Assembly (NCBI RefSeq): GCF_018417535.1
Contig: NZ_CP070977.1
Coordinates: 744,001-808,000, forward strand
Source of the DNA: Burkholderia pyrrocinia
GTDB lineage: Bacteria; Pseudomonadota; Gammaproteobacteria; Burkholderiales; Burkholderiaceae
Direction of reading: 5' to 3'
DNA length: 64,000 bases
In this document: piece by piece, positions 9,630 to 20,500 of the stretch
Layout: each line of letters opens with the position of its first letter
Numbering within the stretch: position 1 is the first letter of the stretch
Program-made: the position numbers and the translations under genes
The notes under the pieces: model-generated
Told to the model about the DNA's origin: nothing
Database searches by the model: none
Seen by the model: the letters and a program-made list of their open reading frames with translations, nothing else

Positions 9630-9660
9630 ATGCCGCGCCCGCCGAAGCGGTGCGCGGCAT
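9630..9660 (-). terminator. Terminator of the PsiF-like gene
   Basis: Arms ATGCCGCGC (9630-9638) and GCGCGGCAT (9652-9660). On the minus strand the stem is followed by TTTTTGTTTT, so it ends leftward transcripts from the PsiF-like gene. Confidence 0.82.
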
Positions 9661-9681
9661 CCGAGGCGGGAGCGCCGGAGC

Positions 9682-9972
9682 TCAGGCGGCCGGCTGGCTG
9701 CTCAGGCAGCTCTTCATGAACGCCTTGCGGTCGTCGCCCTTCTTGCCGGTGGCCTGCGTGTTGCACGCCTTCATCTTTTCCTGCTGCGTCATCGCCTTCG
9801 CGGGCTTGGCAGACAGGCAGTCCTTCATGAACGCCTTGCGTTCGTCGCCCGTCTTGCCGGCTGCCTGGGTATTGCAGGCCTTCATCTTGTCCTGCTGGCT
9901 GTTCGCGGCGAACGCGGGGGAAGCCAGCATGCCGCCGAGAAGCACTGCGGCTACGAGCGATTGGATTTTCAT
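9682..9972 (-). CDS. PsiF-like protein with two PsiF repeats
   Basis: 96 residues. A signal peptide (MKIQSLVAAVLLGGMLASPA, then FAA) is followed by two nearly identical ~33-residue PsiF repeats (QQDKMKACNTQAAGKTGDER and QQEKMKACNTQATGKKGDDR), each with two Cys spaced CNTQA..FMK.CLS. E. coli psiF is phosphate-starvation inducible, but no Pho box was noticed here. It is probably periplasmic. The start at 9972 places the signal peptide correctly; an earlier in-frame ATG (10053) would add a hydrophilic leader and is rejected. Confidence 0.85.
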   Translation of the reverse strand: MKIQSLVAAVLLGGMLASPAFAANSQQDKMKACNTQAAGKTGDERKAFMKDCLSAKPAKAMTQQEKMKACNTQATGKKGDDRKAFMKSCLSSQPAA

Positions 9973-10232
9973 TTCGACACTCCCATGGGGTGAATTGCGT
10001 GTTATCGACGCCGTCACGAAGCACGTCGCGATGCGGATAGGGCCGCATCGCACCGCGCGCTGCGATTATGGCAAATCAATGTGAAAACACCAAAACGGCA
10101 CTTCCTATAACGTTGCGGACGTCACGGCCGTTGACGACGCGTGCGACCGGGCGATCGGGACAAACCATGACGCGCGGCGCCGTGCCGCCGGAACCTGCCG
10201 GCTCGCGGCCGCGAGCCATTACAATCGCGGCC

Positions 10233-11255
10233 ATGAATACTCCGAATCCCGCATCTCCTCCGTCCGCGACGGCCCTGCCGCGCATCGCCGTGCTCGCCAC
10301 CGGCGGCACGATCGCCGGCGCCGCGCCCGACGCGGCCAGCACGGCCGGTTACCAGGCCGGCGCGCTCGGCGTCAATTTTCTGGTCGACGCGGTGCCGGCG
10401 CTCGCGTCGGTCGCGCGTATCGACGCCGAGCAGATCGCCAGCATCGACAGCAAGGATCTCGCGCTGCCGCTGTGGAACACGCTTGCCGCGCGGATCGACG
10501 CGCTGATGGCCGATCCGGCGATCGACGGCATCGTGATCACGCACGGCACCGACACGCTCGAGGAAACCGCGTATGCACTGCATCTGGTCGTGAAAGGCGA
10601 CAAGCCGGTCGTGCTGACGGCCGCGATGCGGCCGGCGACCGCACTGTCGTCCGACGGCCCGCTGAACCTGCTGAACGCGGTGACGGTGGCCGCGCATCCG
10701 GCCGCGCGCGGGCAGGGCGTGCTGGTCGCGTTCAACAACCGGATCCACGGCGCGCGCGACGTCGTGAAGACGAGCACCTATGCGGTCGACGCATTCCAGT
10801 CGCCGGAACTCGGCGCGCTCGGCTGGGTGCAGGACGGCCGCGTCGAATTCGCGCGCCGCGTCACGCGTTCGCGCGACACGCAACTGGCGATTGCAGCAAC
10901 CTGGCCGCCGGTCGAAGTCGTCGCGAGCTATGCGGGCGTGACGCGCACGGCCGTCGACGCGCTCGTCGCGGCCGGCGTGCGCGGCCTCGTCGTCGCGGGC
11001 ACGGGCAACGGGTCGATCCATGCGACGCTGCAGGCGGCGCTTGCCGATGCGATGCAGGCGGGTGTTGCCGTGATCCGCGCGTCGCGCGTCGGCTCGGGGC
11101 ACGTGATGCGCAACGGCGCCGCGAACGACGATGCGCTCGGTTTCGTCAGCGCGGGCTCGCTGAATCCGTTCAAGGCGCGCGTGCTGCTGATGCTCGCGCT
11201 GGCGAACGGCATCAGCGCGCGCGACGAACTGCAGCGCCTGTTCGATACGTTCTGA
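10233..11255 (+). CDS. Type II-like L-asparaginase
   Basis: 340 residues. The nucleophile motif is LATGGTIAG near residue 25, and the second active-site motif IVITHGTDTLEETAY is near residue 103, together with SSDGPLNLLNAV. This is the bacterial asparaginase/glutaminase fold that hydrolyses L-asparagine to aspartate and ammonia. No obvious signal peptide precedes the domain, so it may be cytoplasmic despite its type II-like sequence. The start at 10233 is chosen because the sequence upstream (from an in-frame ATG at 10068) is not conserved-looking. Confidence 0.9.
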   Translation: MNTPNPASPPSATALPRIAVLATGGTIAGAAPDAASTAGYQAGALGVNFLVDAVPALASVARIDAEQIASIDSKDLALPLWNTLAARIDALMADPAIDGIVITHGTDTLEETAYALHLVVKGDKPVVLTAAMRPATALSSDGPLNLLNAVTVAAHPAARGQGVLVAFNNRIHGARDVVKTSTYAVDAFQSPELGALGWVQDGRVEFARRVTRSRDTQLAIAATWPPVEVVASYAGVTRTAVDALVAAGVRGLVVAGTGNGSIHATLQAALADAMQAGVAVIRASRVGSGHVMRNGAANDDALGFVSAGSLNPFKARVLLMLALANGISARDELQRLFDTF

Positions 11256-11299
11256 CCGATGTCCGCCCGCCGCTCCGGCGGCGCAGCGTCGCCAAAGAA

Positions 11300-11330
11300 A
11301 AAGGCAGGCCCGATGGCCTGCCTTTTTCGT
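11300..11330. terminator. Bidirectional terminator
   Basis: Arms AAAGGCAGGCC (11300-11310) and GGCCTGCCTTT (11315-11325) around a 4-base loop, flanked by A-run and T-run. It lies between the convergent asparaginase and BON-LysM genes. Confidence 0.9.
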
Positions 11331-11350
11331 TTTCAATCCTGCGCGTATGC

Positions 11351-11821
11351 TCAGGACTGCGGCGGAATCACGAGCTTCTGGCCTGGGTAGATCCGGTCCG
11401 GGCTCGACAGCATCGGCTTGTTCGCCTCGAAGATCGCCGGGTACTTGTTCGCGTCGCCATACACTTCCTTGGCGATCGCCGACAGCGTGTCGCCCGGCTT
11501 CACGTCGTGGTACTGCACTTCCGGATCGTCCGGCTGCAGATCGTCGTCGTTGACGCCTGCGACGCCTTGCACGTTGCCGGCCGCAACCTTGACCTTGGCC
11601 TTCGTGTCGAGATCGGCGACGCTGCCCGACAGCGTGACGGTGCGCGAGGCGCCGTCGAACGCGACGGTCAGGTTCGACGTGTCGAGACCTTGCGTGCTGA
11701 TGTAGTTCTTGATTGCATCGGCCGCGGTCTGGTTAGCGGCATTCGGATCTTCCGCCGCTTGCGCGTCGGCATGACCCAGCAGTTTTTCACCCGCCTCTTT
11801 GATAAACGAAAGAAGACCCAT
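11351..11821 (-). CDS. lysM: BON-LysM protein (Kbp/YgaU-like)
   Basis: 156 residues from the ATG at 11819-11821 (MGLLSFIKEAGEKLLGHADA). It has an N-terminal helix, a BON domain at about residues 35-95 and a C-terminal LysM domain (YHDVKPGDTLSAIAKEVYGD and PDRIYPGQKLVIP). The E. coli homologue YgaU/Kbp is a cytoplasmic potassium-binding protein. Length and architecture match. A longer in-frame start (11893) is rejected because the extra residues are not family-like. It is a single gene. Confidence 0.9.
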   Translation of the reverse strand: MGLLSFIKEAGEKLLGHADAQAAEDPNAANQTAADAIKNYISTQGLDTSNLTVAFDGASRTVTLSGSVADLDTKAKVKVAAGNVQGVAGVNDDDLQPDDPEVQYHDVKPGDTLSAIAKEVYGDANKYPAIFEANKPMLSSPDRIYPGQKLVIPPQS

Positions 11822-12280
11822 CGTTGCACTCCTTAGGTGGTTGAAAAGAATACGCGCCGTGAAGTGGCGAAAAAAACACCGCGCTGGGCGCATTCACCGG
11901 AGTGAACGCAAGCGCGGCGGTTTTCTCGAAAGGCGTGGCGAAAGTGTAGGCGTTCATCGCGACGATTGCATGAAAAATCGCACGCTTGAACGTAAAGAAA
12001 TGTAATACGCGAAATCCGACAGGCGGACACCCGACGACGACGTCTGACCGACCAAGGCTTCCCCGGCGCCGCCGGGTGCCGCTGCGGACCCCACCACGCC
12101 GCTCTCAGCCCAGAGCGGCGTTTTTCGCCCCGTCCCGCACGCGGTTGGCGATGCGGAGCGGGGCGCCCCACCGTGATGCGCGAGTGCGTCGCGCATCGAT
12201 GCGACCGGCCGCAGCCGGATCGCGCGTGTCTGTCGCGCGCGTCCGCCGTTGCAGCGGAACCGCGCGTTTTTGCGTCCGCG
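11822..12280 (+). other. Gene-free stretch with a rightward terminator at 12098-12125
   Basis: This 459-base stretch holds no supportable protein gene. Its left part is the upstream region of the leftward BON-LysM gene. At 12098-12106 and 12112-12120 the arms CGCCGCTCT/AGAGCGGCG form a 9-bp stem followed by five T, a rightward intrinsic terminator. No rightward gene precedes it, which suggests a short untranslated transcript starting somewhere in about 11960-12050. I could not find a convincing promoter for it. Confidence 0.4.
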
Positions 12281-13174
12281 TTACGCGGCCGGCGTCTGGC
12301 CGATCTCGAAGTTCGACATGATCTCGAGCGCGCGCACGAGTGCCGAGTGATCCCATGCCTTGCCGCCGTGCGATGCGCACACGCTGAACAGTTGCTGCGC
12401 GCTTGCGGTGTGCGGCAGCGCGAGGCCGAGCTTGCGTGCGCCGTCGAGCGCGAGGTTCAGGTCCTTCTGGTGCAGCTCGATGCGGAAGCCCGGATCGAAC
12501 GTGCGCTTCGTCATCCGCGCGCCGTGCACTTCGAGGATGCGCGAGGCGGCGAAGCCGCCCATCAGCGCCTGGCGAACGCGCTCCGGATCGGCGCCCGAGC
12601 GTGCGGCGAACAGCAGGGCTTCGCCGACGGCTTCGATGTTCAGCGCGACGATGATCTGGTTCGCGACCTTGCAGGTCTGGCCCGCGCCGTTGTCGCCGAC
12701 GAGCGTGATGTTCTTGCCCATCTTCTCGAACAGCGGCTTCGCGCGCTCGAAGGCCTGCTCCGGGCCGCCGACCATGATCGTCAGCGTCGCTTCGCGCGCG
12801 CCGACTTCGCCGCCGGACACCGGCGCGTCGAGGTAGTCGCAGCCGAGCGCGTTGATCTGCTTCGCGAAGGCCTGCGTGTCGAGCGGCGAGATCGAGCTCA
12901 TGTCGATCACGAGCTTGCCGGCCGTCAGGCCCTTCGCGACGCCGTCGTCGGCGAACAGCACGTTACGCACGTCGGGCGTGTCCGGCACCATCACGACGAT
13001 GACGTCCGCGTTCTGCGCGACTTCGGTCGAGTTCGCGACCACCTTCGCGCTGGCGCGCAGGTCGTCCGGGATCGGGAACGCACCGTTCACGACGAGCTGG
13101 TGGTCGCCCTTGAGCAGGTTGCGCGCCATGTGCGCGCCCATGATGCCGAGGCCGATGAAACCGATGGTTGCCAT
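12281..13174 (-). CDS. glxR: 2-hydroxy-3-oxopropionate (tartronate semialdehyde) reductase
   Basis: 297 residues of the beta-hydroxyacid dehydrogenase family. It has the Rossmann motif GFIGLGIMGAHMARNLL at the start, the substrate motif DAPVSGGEVGARE near residue 118, and the conserved Lys segment GAGQTCKVANQI near 165-176. It reduces tartronate semialdehyde to D-glycerate. The start is the ATG at 13172-13174. Together with hyi and gcl just upstream it forms a leftward glyoxylate-utilisation set: gcl condenses two glyoxylates, hyi isomerises the product and glxR reduces it. Confidence 0.92.
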   Translation of the reverse strand: MATIGFIGLGIMGAHMARNLLKGDHQLVVNGAFPIPDDLRASAKVVANSTEVAQNADVIVVMVPDTPDVRNVLFADDGVAKGLTAGKLVIDMSSISPLDTQAFAKQINALGCDYLDAPVSGGEVGAREATLTIMVGGPEQAFERAKPLFEKMGKNITLVGDNGAGQTCKVANQIIVALNIEAVGEALLFAARSGADPERVRQALMGGFAASRILEVHGARMTKRTFDPGFRIELHQKDLNLALDGARKLGLALPHTASAQQLFSVCASHGGKAWDHSALVRALEIMSNFEIGQTPAA

Positions 13175-13226
13175 GTGAAAGTCTCCTATAGGGGCGAAAG
13201 CGGGAAAGGCGCGGGAAGGGCGGATC

Positions 13227-14036
13227 TCAGGCGGCGCGGCGCGCCGAGCCCGGTGCGCAGCCGGCAACGCTTTGCAGCCAGCCGAGGCCTTCCGTCGTGG
13301 TGGTGCGGGGCTTGTATTCGCAGCCGACGTAACCCTGATAGCCGAGCCGGTCGAGCAGTGCGAACAGGAACGCGTAGTTGATCTCGCCCGTGCCCGGCTC
13401 GTTACGGCCCGGGTTGTCCGCGAGCTGGACGTGGCCGATCGAGGCGAGGTTGCGTTCGATCGTCGCGGCCAGTTCGCCTTCCATGCGTTGCATGTGATAG
13501 ATGTCGTACTGCAGGAACAGGTTGTCCGAGCCGACCGCGCGGATCACGTCGAGCCCTTCGGACGAGCGGTTCAGCGCGAAGCCCGGGATGTCGAAACTGT
13601 TGCACGGCTCGACGAGCAGGCGGATGCCTTCGCGCTTCAGCGCGTCGGCGGCAAAGCGCAGGTTGTCGACGATCGTGACGAACGTCTTGTCGCGCGCCGT
13701 GCTGGCCGACGGGATGCCGACGAGGCAGTTCAGTTGCGGCACCGTCAGGGCCTTCGCGTACTCGATCGCACGGCCCACACCTTCCTGGAACTCGCCGACG
13801 CGATCGGGCAGGCACGCGATGCCGCGCTCGCCCTGGTCCCAGTTGCCGGCGGGCAGGTTGTGCAGCACGAGGCGCAGACGGTGCGTCTCGAGCCGCTCGG
13901 CGAGCTCCTCTTTCGCGTACGGATACGGGAACAGGAACTCGACGGCGTCGAAGCCCGCGTCCGCGGCCGCCTTGAAGCGGTCGAGGAACGGCACTTCGTT
14001 GAACAGCATGGTCAGGTTTGCAGCAAACTTCGGCAT
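13227..14036 (-). CDS. hyi: Hydroxypyruvate isomerase
   Basis: 269 residues of the xylose-isomerase-like TIM-barrel family. Motifs include PKFAANLTMLFNE at the N-terminus, FDAVEFLFPYPYAKEEL, ILVEPCNS-like LLVEPCNSFDIPGF near residue 140, IGHVQLADNPGRNEPGTGEI near 205 and VGCEYKPR near 240; Glu/His/Asp/Glu metal ligands are present. It interconverts hydroxypyruvate and tartronate semialdehyde. It lies between gcl and glxR, 52 bases from glxR and 43 from gcl, consistent with one operon. Confidence 0.93.
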   Translation of the reverse strand: MPKFAANLTMLFNEVPFLDRFKAAADAGFDAVEFLFPYPYAKEELAERLETHRLRLVLHNLPAGNWDQGERGIACLPDRVGEFQEGVGRAIEYAKALTVPQLNCLVGIPSASTARDKTFVTIVDNLRFAADALKREGIRLLVEPCNSFDIPGFALNRSSEGLDVIRAVGSDNLFLQYDIYHMQRMEGELAATIERNLASIGHVQLADNPGRNEPGTGEINYAFLFALLDRLGYQGYVGCEYKPRTTTTEGLGWLQSVAGCAPGSARRAA

Positions 14037-14079
14037 GAGCTAAGCCTCTTCGGTCGGTCAGTCAAAAATGTCCTGCGGA

Positions 14080-15855
<1,776 letters not shown>

Positions 15856-15949
15856 GAATGTCTCCTTGAATGTGGCGGATCTTGCGAATGGGTCTGTTGG
15901 GAACACTTTAGGGACGCAGGAAAGGTTTGATAAGATCCTCCGGAGTCGC

Positions 15950-15964
15950 TTATTTCGAAACTAA
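15950..15964. promoter_or_regulatory. Candidate LysR operator in the gcl/regulator divergence
   Basis: TTATTTCGAAACTAA is a partly palindromic sequence centred on TTTCGAAA, in the 172-base gap between divergent gcl and the LysR gene, where an auto-regulating LysR site is expected. The assignment is by position and symmetry only. Confidence 0.35.
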
Positions 15965-16027
15965 AAGTATGGAATGACGGCCGGACGGGGTTTCCCGCCG
16001 GTGTCGGAACAGAGACGGAGACGGGAG

Positions 16028-16939
16028 ATGGATCGCTTCAAGCAGATCGAGACGTTCGTGCGGGTCGCCGACGCCGGCAGCCTCGCGGCGGCGGCGCTCG
16101 AGGAGGGCGTGTCGCCGGTGGTGCTCGGGCGGCGCATCGACGCGCTCGAGCAGCGCCTCGGCGTGAAGCTGATGTACCGCTCGACGCGGCGGCTGGTGGT
16201 CAGCGAGGAGGGCGCCGCGTTCCTCGAACGCTGCCGCGGGCTGCTGTCGGAATGGGACCAGGCCGAGAACGAGCTGGCCGCCGGGCGGCGCGCGGTCAGC
16301 GGGCACCTGATCGTGTCCGCGCCGGCCGCGTTCGGGCGCAAGCACGTCGCGCCGCACGCGCCCGGCTTTCTGGCCGACAAGCCCGAGATGCAGTTGTCGT
16401 TCAACCTGACCGACCGCGTCGTCGATCTCGTGCGCGAAGGCTACGACCTGTCGATCCGGATCGGCGGCGCCGTCGATCCGAACTTCGTCGCGGTGAAGCT
16501 CGCGTCGAACCGGCGCGTCGTGTGCGGCACGCCCGACTATTTCCGCCGGCACGGCCGGCCGAAGTCGCTCGACGACCTGCTGAAGCACAACTGCCTTGCC
16601 TTCAACCTGCAGGGCGGGCAGAACCGCGGCTGGTATTTCCAGCGCCACGGCAAGATCGCGACGATGCGCGTGGCGGGCAATCTCGACTGCAACGACGGCG
16701 AGCTGCTGCACCGCTGGGTGGCCGAAGGCCTCGGGCTCGGCTGGCGCTCGACGTGGGAAATCGCCGCACAGCTCGAAACGGGCGAGCTCGAGACCGTGCT
16801 CGACGAGTATGCGCTGCCCGACTACGACATCCTCGCGGTCTACCCGCAACAGCGCTACGTGCCGGCACGCGTGCGCTATTTCATCGACTACCTGCGCGCC
16901 GCGTACGCGCGCCCCGGCTACTGGAGCACCACGCCGTAA
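16028..16939 (+). CDS. LysR-family transcriptional regulator
   Basis: 303 residues. The winged-helix N-terminus reads MDRFKQIETFVRVADAGSLA and the HTH includes VLGRRIDALEQRLGVKLMYR, followed by a substrate-binding domain. It is divergent from gcl, so it probably controls the glyoxylate operon in response to a glyoxylate-pathway metabolite; that is inferred from position. The start at 16028 (after GGAGACGGGAG) gives the canonical LysR N-terminus; an upstream ATG at 15974 adds 18 non-conserved residues. Confidence 0.92.
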   Translation: MDRFKQIETFVRVADAGSLAAAALEEGVSPVVLGRRIDALEQRLGVKLMYRSTRRLVVSEEGAAFLERCRGLLSEWDQAENELAAGRRAVSGHLIVSAPAAFGRKHVAPHAPGFLADKPEMQLSFNLTDRVVDLVREGYDLSIRIGGAVDPNFVAVKLASNRRVVCGTPDYFRRHGRPKSLDDLLKHNCLAFNLQGGQNRGWYFQRHGKIATMRVAGNLDCNDGELLHRWVAEGLGLGWRSTWEIAAQLETGELETVLDEYALPDYDILAVYPQQRYVPARVRYFIDYLRAAYARPGYWSTTP

Positions 16940-17115
16940 CGGGGTCGGGCGCCCGGCCACCGGGCAGTCCGGTGTTTTTTTACGCTTCATGTGCGTTGCG
17001 CGGGAATAAACTCGACGCAACGACGGTAAGGTCATCAAGCGAGCACGTTGCCGGTCTGTCCGGGCACTGTGCGCGGAACGGGCGCGGTTTCGGCCGCCGG
17101 GACCAGGGAGGCCAT

Positions 17116-17757
17116 GTGGGGCAAGCCGGACAGGCGGTCGATGAGCGGGTGGCGGACGACGCGATAGCGCGCGGCGAGCGGTTTCGTACGCTCGTGCTGC
17201 CGCATCTCGACGCCGCTTACAACCTCGCACGCTGGCTGAGCGGCAGCGCCAGCGATGCGGACGACGTGGTCCAGGACGCGTGCATGCGCGCGTTGCGCTT
17301 CGTCGATTCGTGTCGCGGCGACAACGCGCGGCCATGGCTGCTGACGATCGTGCGCCACACCTGGTACACGGAATGGCGCCGCCGTACGCACGCGCACGAG
17401 GTCGCGCTGCCCGACACGCTCGACGACACCGACGTTCCCGACGACTGGCAACCCGCGACCGAGGATCCGCTCGCGCAACTGCTGCGCGGCGAGAACGTGC
17501 GGCTCGTGAATGCAGCGCTTGCCAAGCTGCCGCCCGAATACCGCGAGGTGCTCGTGCTGCGCGAGATGGAGGACCTGAGTTACCGCGAGATCGCGGCGAT
17601 CGCGGACGTGCCGGTCGGCACGGTGATGTCGCGACTCGCGCGCGGCCGGCGCAGGCTCGCCGCGTTGCTGGGCGGCGCGCCTGCGCCGGCGTCCGGAGGC
17701 AAGCCGGGCCGTGCGTCGGCGGGTGGAAATGCATCGGAGGCTATCGATGGACTGTAA
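17116..17757 (+). CDS. ECF-type RNA polymerase sigma factor
   Basis: About 213 residues from a GTG at 17116, preceded by GGGAGG. Region 2 (LPHLDAAYNLARWLSGSAS, DVVQDACMRALRFVDSCRG, WLLTIVRHTWYTEWRR) and region 4 (LPPEYREVLVLREMEDLSYR, then IADVPVGTVMSRLARGRRRL) are both clear. It directs core RNA polymerase to alternative promoters. The open frame extends far upstream through the LysR gene but that part is a non-coding frame. Its 3' end overlaps the anti-sigma gene by 11 bases, so the pair is translationally coupled. Confidence 0.92.
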   Translation: MGQAGQAVDERVADDAIARGERFRTLVLPHLDAAYNLARWLSGSASDADDVVQDACMRALRFVDSCRGDNARPWLLTIVRHTWYTEWRRRTHAHEVALPDTLDDTDVPDDWQPATEDPLAQLLRGENVRLVNAALAKLPPEYREVLVLREMEDLSYREIAAIADVPVGTVMSRLARGRRRLAALLGGAPAPASGGKPGRASAGGNASEAIDGL

Positions 17758-18649
17758 CGAAGCGCGAGCGTTGCTGGACGCGGACGTCGACCGCGAGCTG
17801 TCGGCGTCCGATGCGTTGCGGGTCCAGCAGCATGTCGAAGGGTGCGACCTGTGCCGCCGCGAACGCGCGCGGATCGTCACGCTGGTGCAGGCCGTGCGGC
17901 AGGCCGATTATCACCGCGCGCCGGATGCGCTGCGGGCGAGCATCCTTGCGAGCCTGCCGGCGGCGGCGGACGCACCCGCTCGCGAGCAGTCGCGGGCGGA
18001 GCCGCGGCCCGAACCTCGATCACAGGCGCAGCCGCGGCCGCGGCCGCGCGGTCGCCGCTGGTTCGCGTGGCTGACCGGTCGCGGCGAGTCGGCACGCCCG
18101 GCGCCGGCCGGCCTTGGGCCGCGCGTCGCCGCGCTGCCCGGGCTCGGCTGGGGCGTCGCGCTGCTGGTGGCGCTTGCGGCGGCGGCCGGGATGGCGCTGT
18201 CCGCGCGCCACGCCGATACCGACCGCACGGTCGACGAACTCGTCGCGAGCCACGTGCGGGCCGACCTGTCGGCGCGCGACATCGACGTGATCTCGACCGA
18301 CCGGCACACGGTCAAGCCGTGGTTCAACGGCCGGCTCGACTATGCGCCGCCGGTCGAGGATCTCGCGGCGAGCGGCTTCGCGCTGGTCGGCGGCCGGCTC
18401 GATTACGTCGGGCGGCGCCGTGTCGCGGTGCTCGTCTACCGTTACCGGCAGCACGTGATCGACGTCTACGTGCGGCCGGCCGGCGAAGGGCCGGCGGCTC
18501 CGTACGCGACCGTGTCGCAGGGTTATGCGCTCGACCGCTGGGACGCGGCCGGGATGACGTGGTGGGCCGTGACCGACGCCGAGCCGTCGGCGCTGGCGGC
18601 GTTCAGGACGGCGCTCGACGCGCGGCTCGCCGGCACGCGCAGCGAGTGA
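17747..18649 (+). CDS. Zinc-finger-type anti-sigma factor, membrane anchored
   Basis: 300 residues. The N-terminal anti-sigma zinc-binding motif has the H-x3-C-x2-C pattern (QHVEGCDLCRRER near residue 28). A long Pro/Arg-rich linker is followed by one transmembrane helix (GWGVALLVALAAAAGMAL near 142-160) and a periplasmic domain of about 130 residues. It presumably holds the upstream ECF factor at the membrane until an envelope signal arrives. It overlaps the sigma gene by 11 bases. A GC-rich hairpin without a T-run follows its stop. Confidence 0.88.
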   Translation: MDCNEARALLDADVDRELSASDALRVQQHVEGCDLCRRERARIVTLVQAVRQADYHRAPDALRASILASLPAAADAPAREQSRAEPRPEPRSQAQPRPRPRGRRWFAWLTGRGESARPAPAGLGPRVAALPGLGWGVALLVALAAAAGMALSARHADTDRTVDELVASHVRADLSARDIDVISTDRHTVKPWFNGRLDYAPPVEDLAASGFALVGGRLDYVGRRRVAVLVYRYRQHVIDVYVRPAGEGPAAPYATVSQGYALDRWDAAGMTWWAVTDAEPSALAAFRTALDARLAGTRSE

Positions 18650-18791
18650 CGGCTCGCCGGGCCGCGGGCCCGGCGAGCGCATATGTTCCGACTCCGGTCG
18701 AACAAGGGCCGAACGGCGGCCGCTCGCGCCGGCCCGGCCCTTCAAGTCTTTGAAAACACGGCCGAATCCGGCCGCGAATCGTCGATTGGCC

Positions 18792-18820
18792 TTGCATGCG
18801 CCCTGTATCCGGGTTAGAAT
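18792..18820 (+). promoter_or_regulatory. Sigma-70-type promoter of the rpsF operon
   Basis: TTGCAT (18792-18797) and TAGAAT (18815-18820) are separated by 17 bases, 66 bases before the rpsF start. This fits a strong housekeeping promoter for the ribosomal operon. Confidence 0.72.
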
Positions 18821-18886
18821 CTTCGGCTTCTCACTTGCCACACCGGTTCAGACGCCCGGGTGGCTTTTATCCACAAGGAGTGTGTA

Positions 18887-19261
18887 ATGCGTCATTACGA
18901 AATCGTATTCATCGTGCACCCCGATCAGAGCGAGCAAGTGCCCGCGATGATCGAGCGTTACAAGTCCACGATCACGTCGCACGGCGGTCAGATCCACCGT
19001 GTCGAAGACTGGGGCCGTCGCCAGCTGGCCTACATGATCGAGAAACTCGCGAAGGCTCACTACGTCTGCATGAACATCGAGTGCGACCAGACGACGCTCG
19101 ACGAACTCGAACACGCGTTCAAGTTCAACGACGCCGTGCTGCGCCACCTCATCGTCAAGATGAAGAAGGCCGAAACCGGCCCGTCGCCGATGATGAAGGA
19201 AGTTCAGCGCGAAGAAGCCAAGAAGGCGGCTGCAGCTCAGCCGACCGAAGCGCAGGCTTAA
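18887..19261 (+). CDS. rpsF: 30S ribosomal protein bS6
   Basis: 124 residues starting [20 protein letters not shown], with the conserved [14 protein letters not shown] segment. It binds 16S rRNA together with S18 in the platform of the small subunit. The start at 18887 follows AAGGAG; an earlier in-frame ATG (18860) overlaps this ribosome site and is rejected. It is the first gene of rpsF-priB-rpsR-rplI. The C-terminal tail is Lys/Ala/Glu-rich as usual. Confidence 0.98.
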
Positions 19262-19301
19262 GTTCGTCATTCATTAAGCCATCGAGGAGCGCGTCACTCA
19301 C

Positions 19302-19601
19302 GTGAACAGGTTGCAATTGACGGCGAGCGTCGTCGAACGCGCACCGGTGCGATATACGCCGGCAGGTGTTCCGATCGCAAGCGCCACATTGCATCACCGC
19401 ACGGAAGTCGTCGAAGCAGGCATTCCCCGTCAGGTCGAAATGACGATCGAGGCGGTGGCGGCCGGTGAGGCGAGCGGCAGGCTGGAAAGCCGTGAAATGG
19501 GCGTCGAAACGCTGTTCACGGGCTTCCTGGCAAAGAAAAGCCGCAACGCGAGAACCTTGGTGTTTCACATCACTGCATTGCAGGACATTGGAAAGGACTG
19601 A
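19302..19601 (+). CDS. priB: Primosomal replication protein PriB
   Basis: 99 residues, a single OB-fold protein (GTG start: [20 protein letters not shown]). PriB binds single-stranded DNA with PriA and DnaT during replication restart. Its place between rpsF and rpsR is the standard proteobacterial arrangement. The GTG follows GAGGAGCG. Confidence 0.95.
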   Translation: MNRLQLTASVVERAPVRYTPAGVPIASATLHHRTEVVEAGIPRQVEMTIEAVAAGEASGRLESREMGVETLFTGFLAKKSRNARTLVFHITALQDIGKD

Positions 19602-19605
19602 AATC

Positions 19606-19881
19606 ATGGCCCGCCCGACTGGTAAAAAATTCGACAAGCGTCGTCAGCAACAAAACCCGCTCTTCAAGCGCAAGAAGTTCTGCCGTTTCACGGCCGCCGG
19701 CGTCGAGCAGATCGACTACAAGGACACGGAAACGCTGAAGGACTTCATCGGCGAAAACGGCAAGATCACGCCGGCTCGCCTGACGGGTACGAAGGCGCAC
19801 TATCAGCGTCAGCTGGATACGGCAATCAAGCGTGCGCGTTTCCTCGCGCTGATGCCGTACACCGATCAGCACAAGGCGTAA
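19606..19881 (+). CDS. rpsR: 30S ribosomal protein bS18
   Basis: 91 residues, starting [20 protein letters not shown], with the conserved [19 protein letters not shown] and [20 protein letters not shown] segments. It pairs with S6 in the small subunit. It begins four bases after priB, with a ribosome site (AAAGGAC) in the priB 3' end. Confidence 0.98.
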   Translation: MARPTGKKFDKRRQQQNPLFKRKKFCRFTAAGVEQIDYKDTETLKDFIGENGKITPARLTGTKAHYQRQLDTAIKRARFLALMPYTDQHKA

Positions 19882-19908
19882 TCAGGCGACGCAATAAGGA
19901 GAATTCGA

Positions 19909-20361
19909 ATGCAAATCATTCTGTTGGAAAAAGTCGCCAATCTGGGCAACCTCGGCGACATCGTCAAGGTCAAGGACGGTTACGCTCGCAACTTCCTGAT
20001 CCCGAACCGCAAGGCTCGCCGTGCAACGAAGGAAGCGATCGCCGAATTCGAAGTGCGCCGCGCTGAACTCGAAAAGATCGCCGCTGAAAAGCTGGCGGCA
20101 TCGCAGGCAGTCGGCGAGAAGCTGAACGGCCAGGCGTTCGAAATCACGCAGAAGTCGGGCGTTGACGGCCGTCTGTTCGGCTCGGTCACGAACGGCGACG
20201 TCGCGGAACTGCTGAAGAAGGCAGGTTTCGAAGTCGAGAAGCTGCAAGTTCGCATGCCGGAAGGCCCGCTGAAGATGATCGGCGAGCACAACGTCCAGGT
20301 CGCGCTGCACACGGACGTCGTCGTCGACGTCACGATCAACGTGATTGGCGACCACGCGTAA
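19909..20361 (+). CDS. rplI: 50S ribosomal protein bL9
   Basis: 150 residues, with the L9 N-terminal motif [20 protein letters not shown] and [12 protein letters not shown], a long central helix and a C-terminal domain. It binds 23S rRNA near the L1 stalk. It follows rpsR by 27 bases behind AAGGAG, and is the last ribosomal gene before a terminator and dnaB. Confidence 0.98.
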   Translation: MQIILLEKVANLGNLGDIVKVKDGYARNFLIPNRKARRATKEAIAEFEVRRAELEKIAAEKLAASQAVGEKLNGQAFEITQKSGVDGRLFGSVTNGDVAELLKKAGFEVEKLQVRMPEGPLKMIGEHNVQVALHTDVVVDVTINVIGDHA

Positions 20362-20403
20362 GCGTACGCAAGCTTCCCGGGCGGCCTCCGCTGTCCGGAC
20401 AAG

Positions 20404-20438
20404 GGCAGGCGCCCGGGCAACCGGGGCCTGCCTTTTTT
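20404..20438 (+). terminator. Intrinsic terminator after rplI
   Basis: GGCAGGC (20404-20410) and GCCTGCC (20426-20432) form a stem with extra pairing inside, followed by six T. dnaB starts 63 bases later, so it may be read by leakage or by its own promoter. Confidence 0.85.
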
Positions 20439-20500
20439 ATTGCCGCATCACTGGCGGCCGGTATGGCGCCGACCGGTGTAATTCGCGATAATCCCAACCC

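Noticed and set aside
16252..17115. In-frame extension of the ECF sigma factor through the LysR gene
   Set aside because: The added residues are an Arg/Ala-rich off-frame reading of the LysR gene; the sigma domain starts after 17116.
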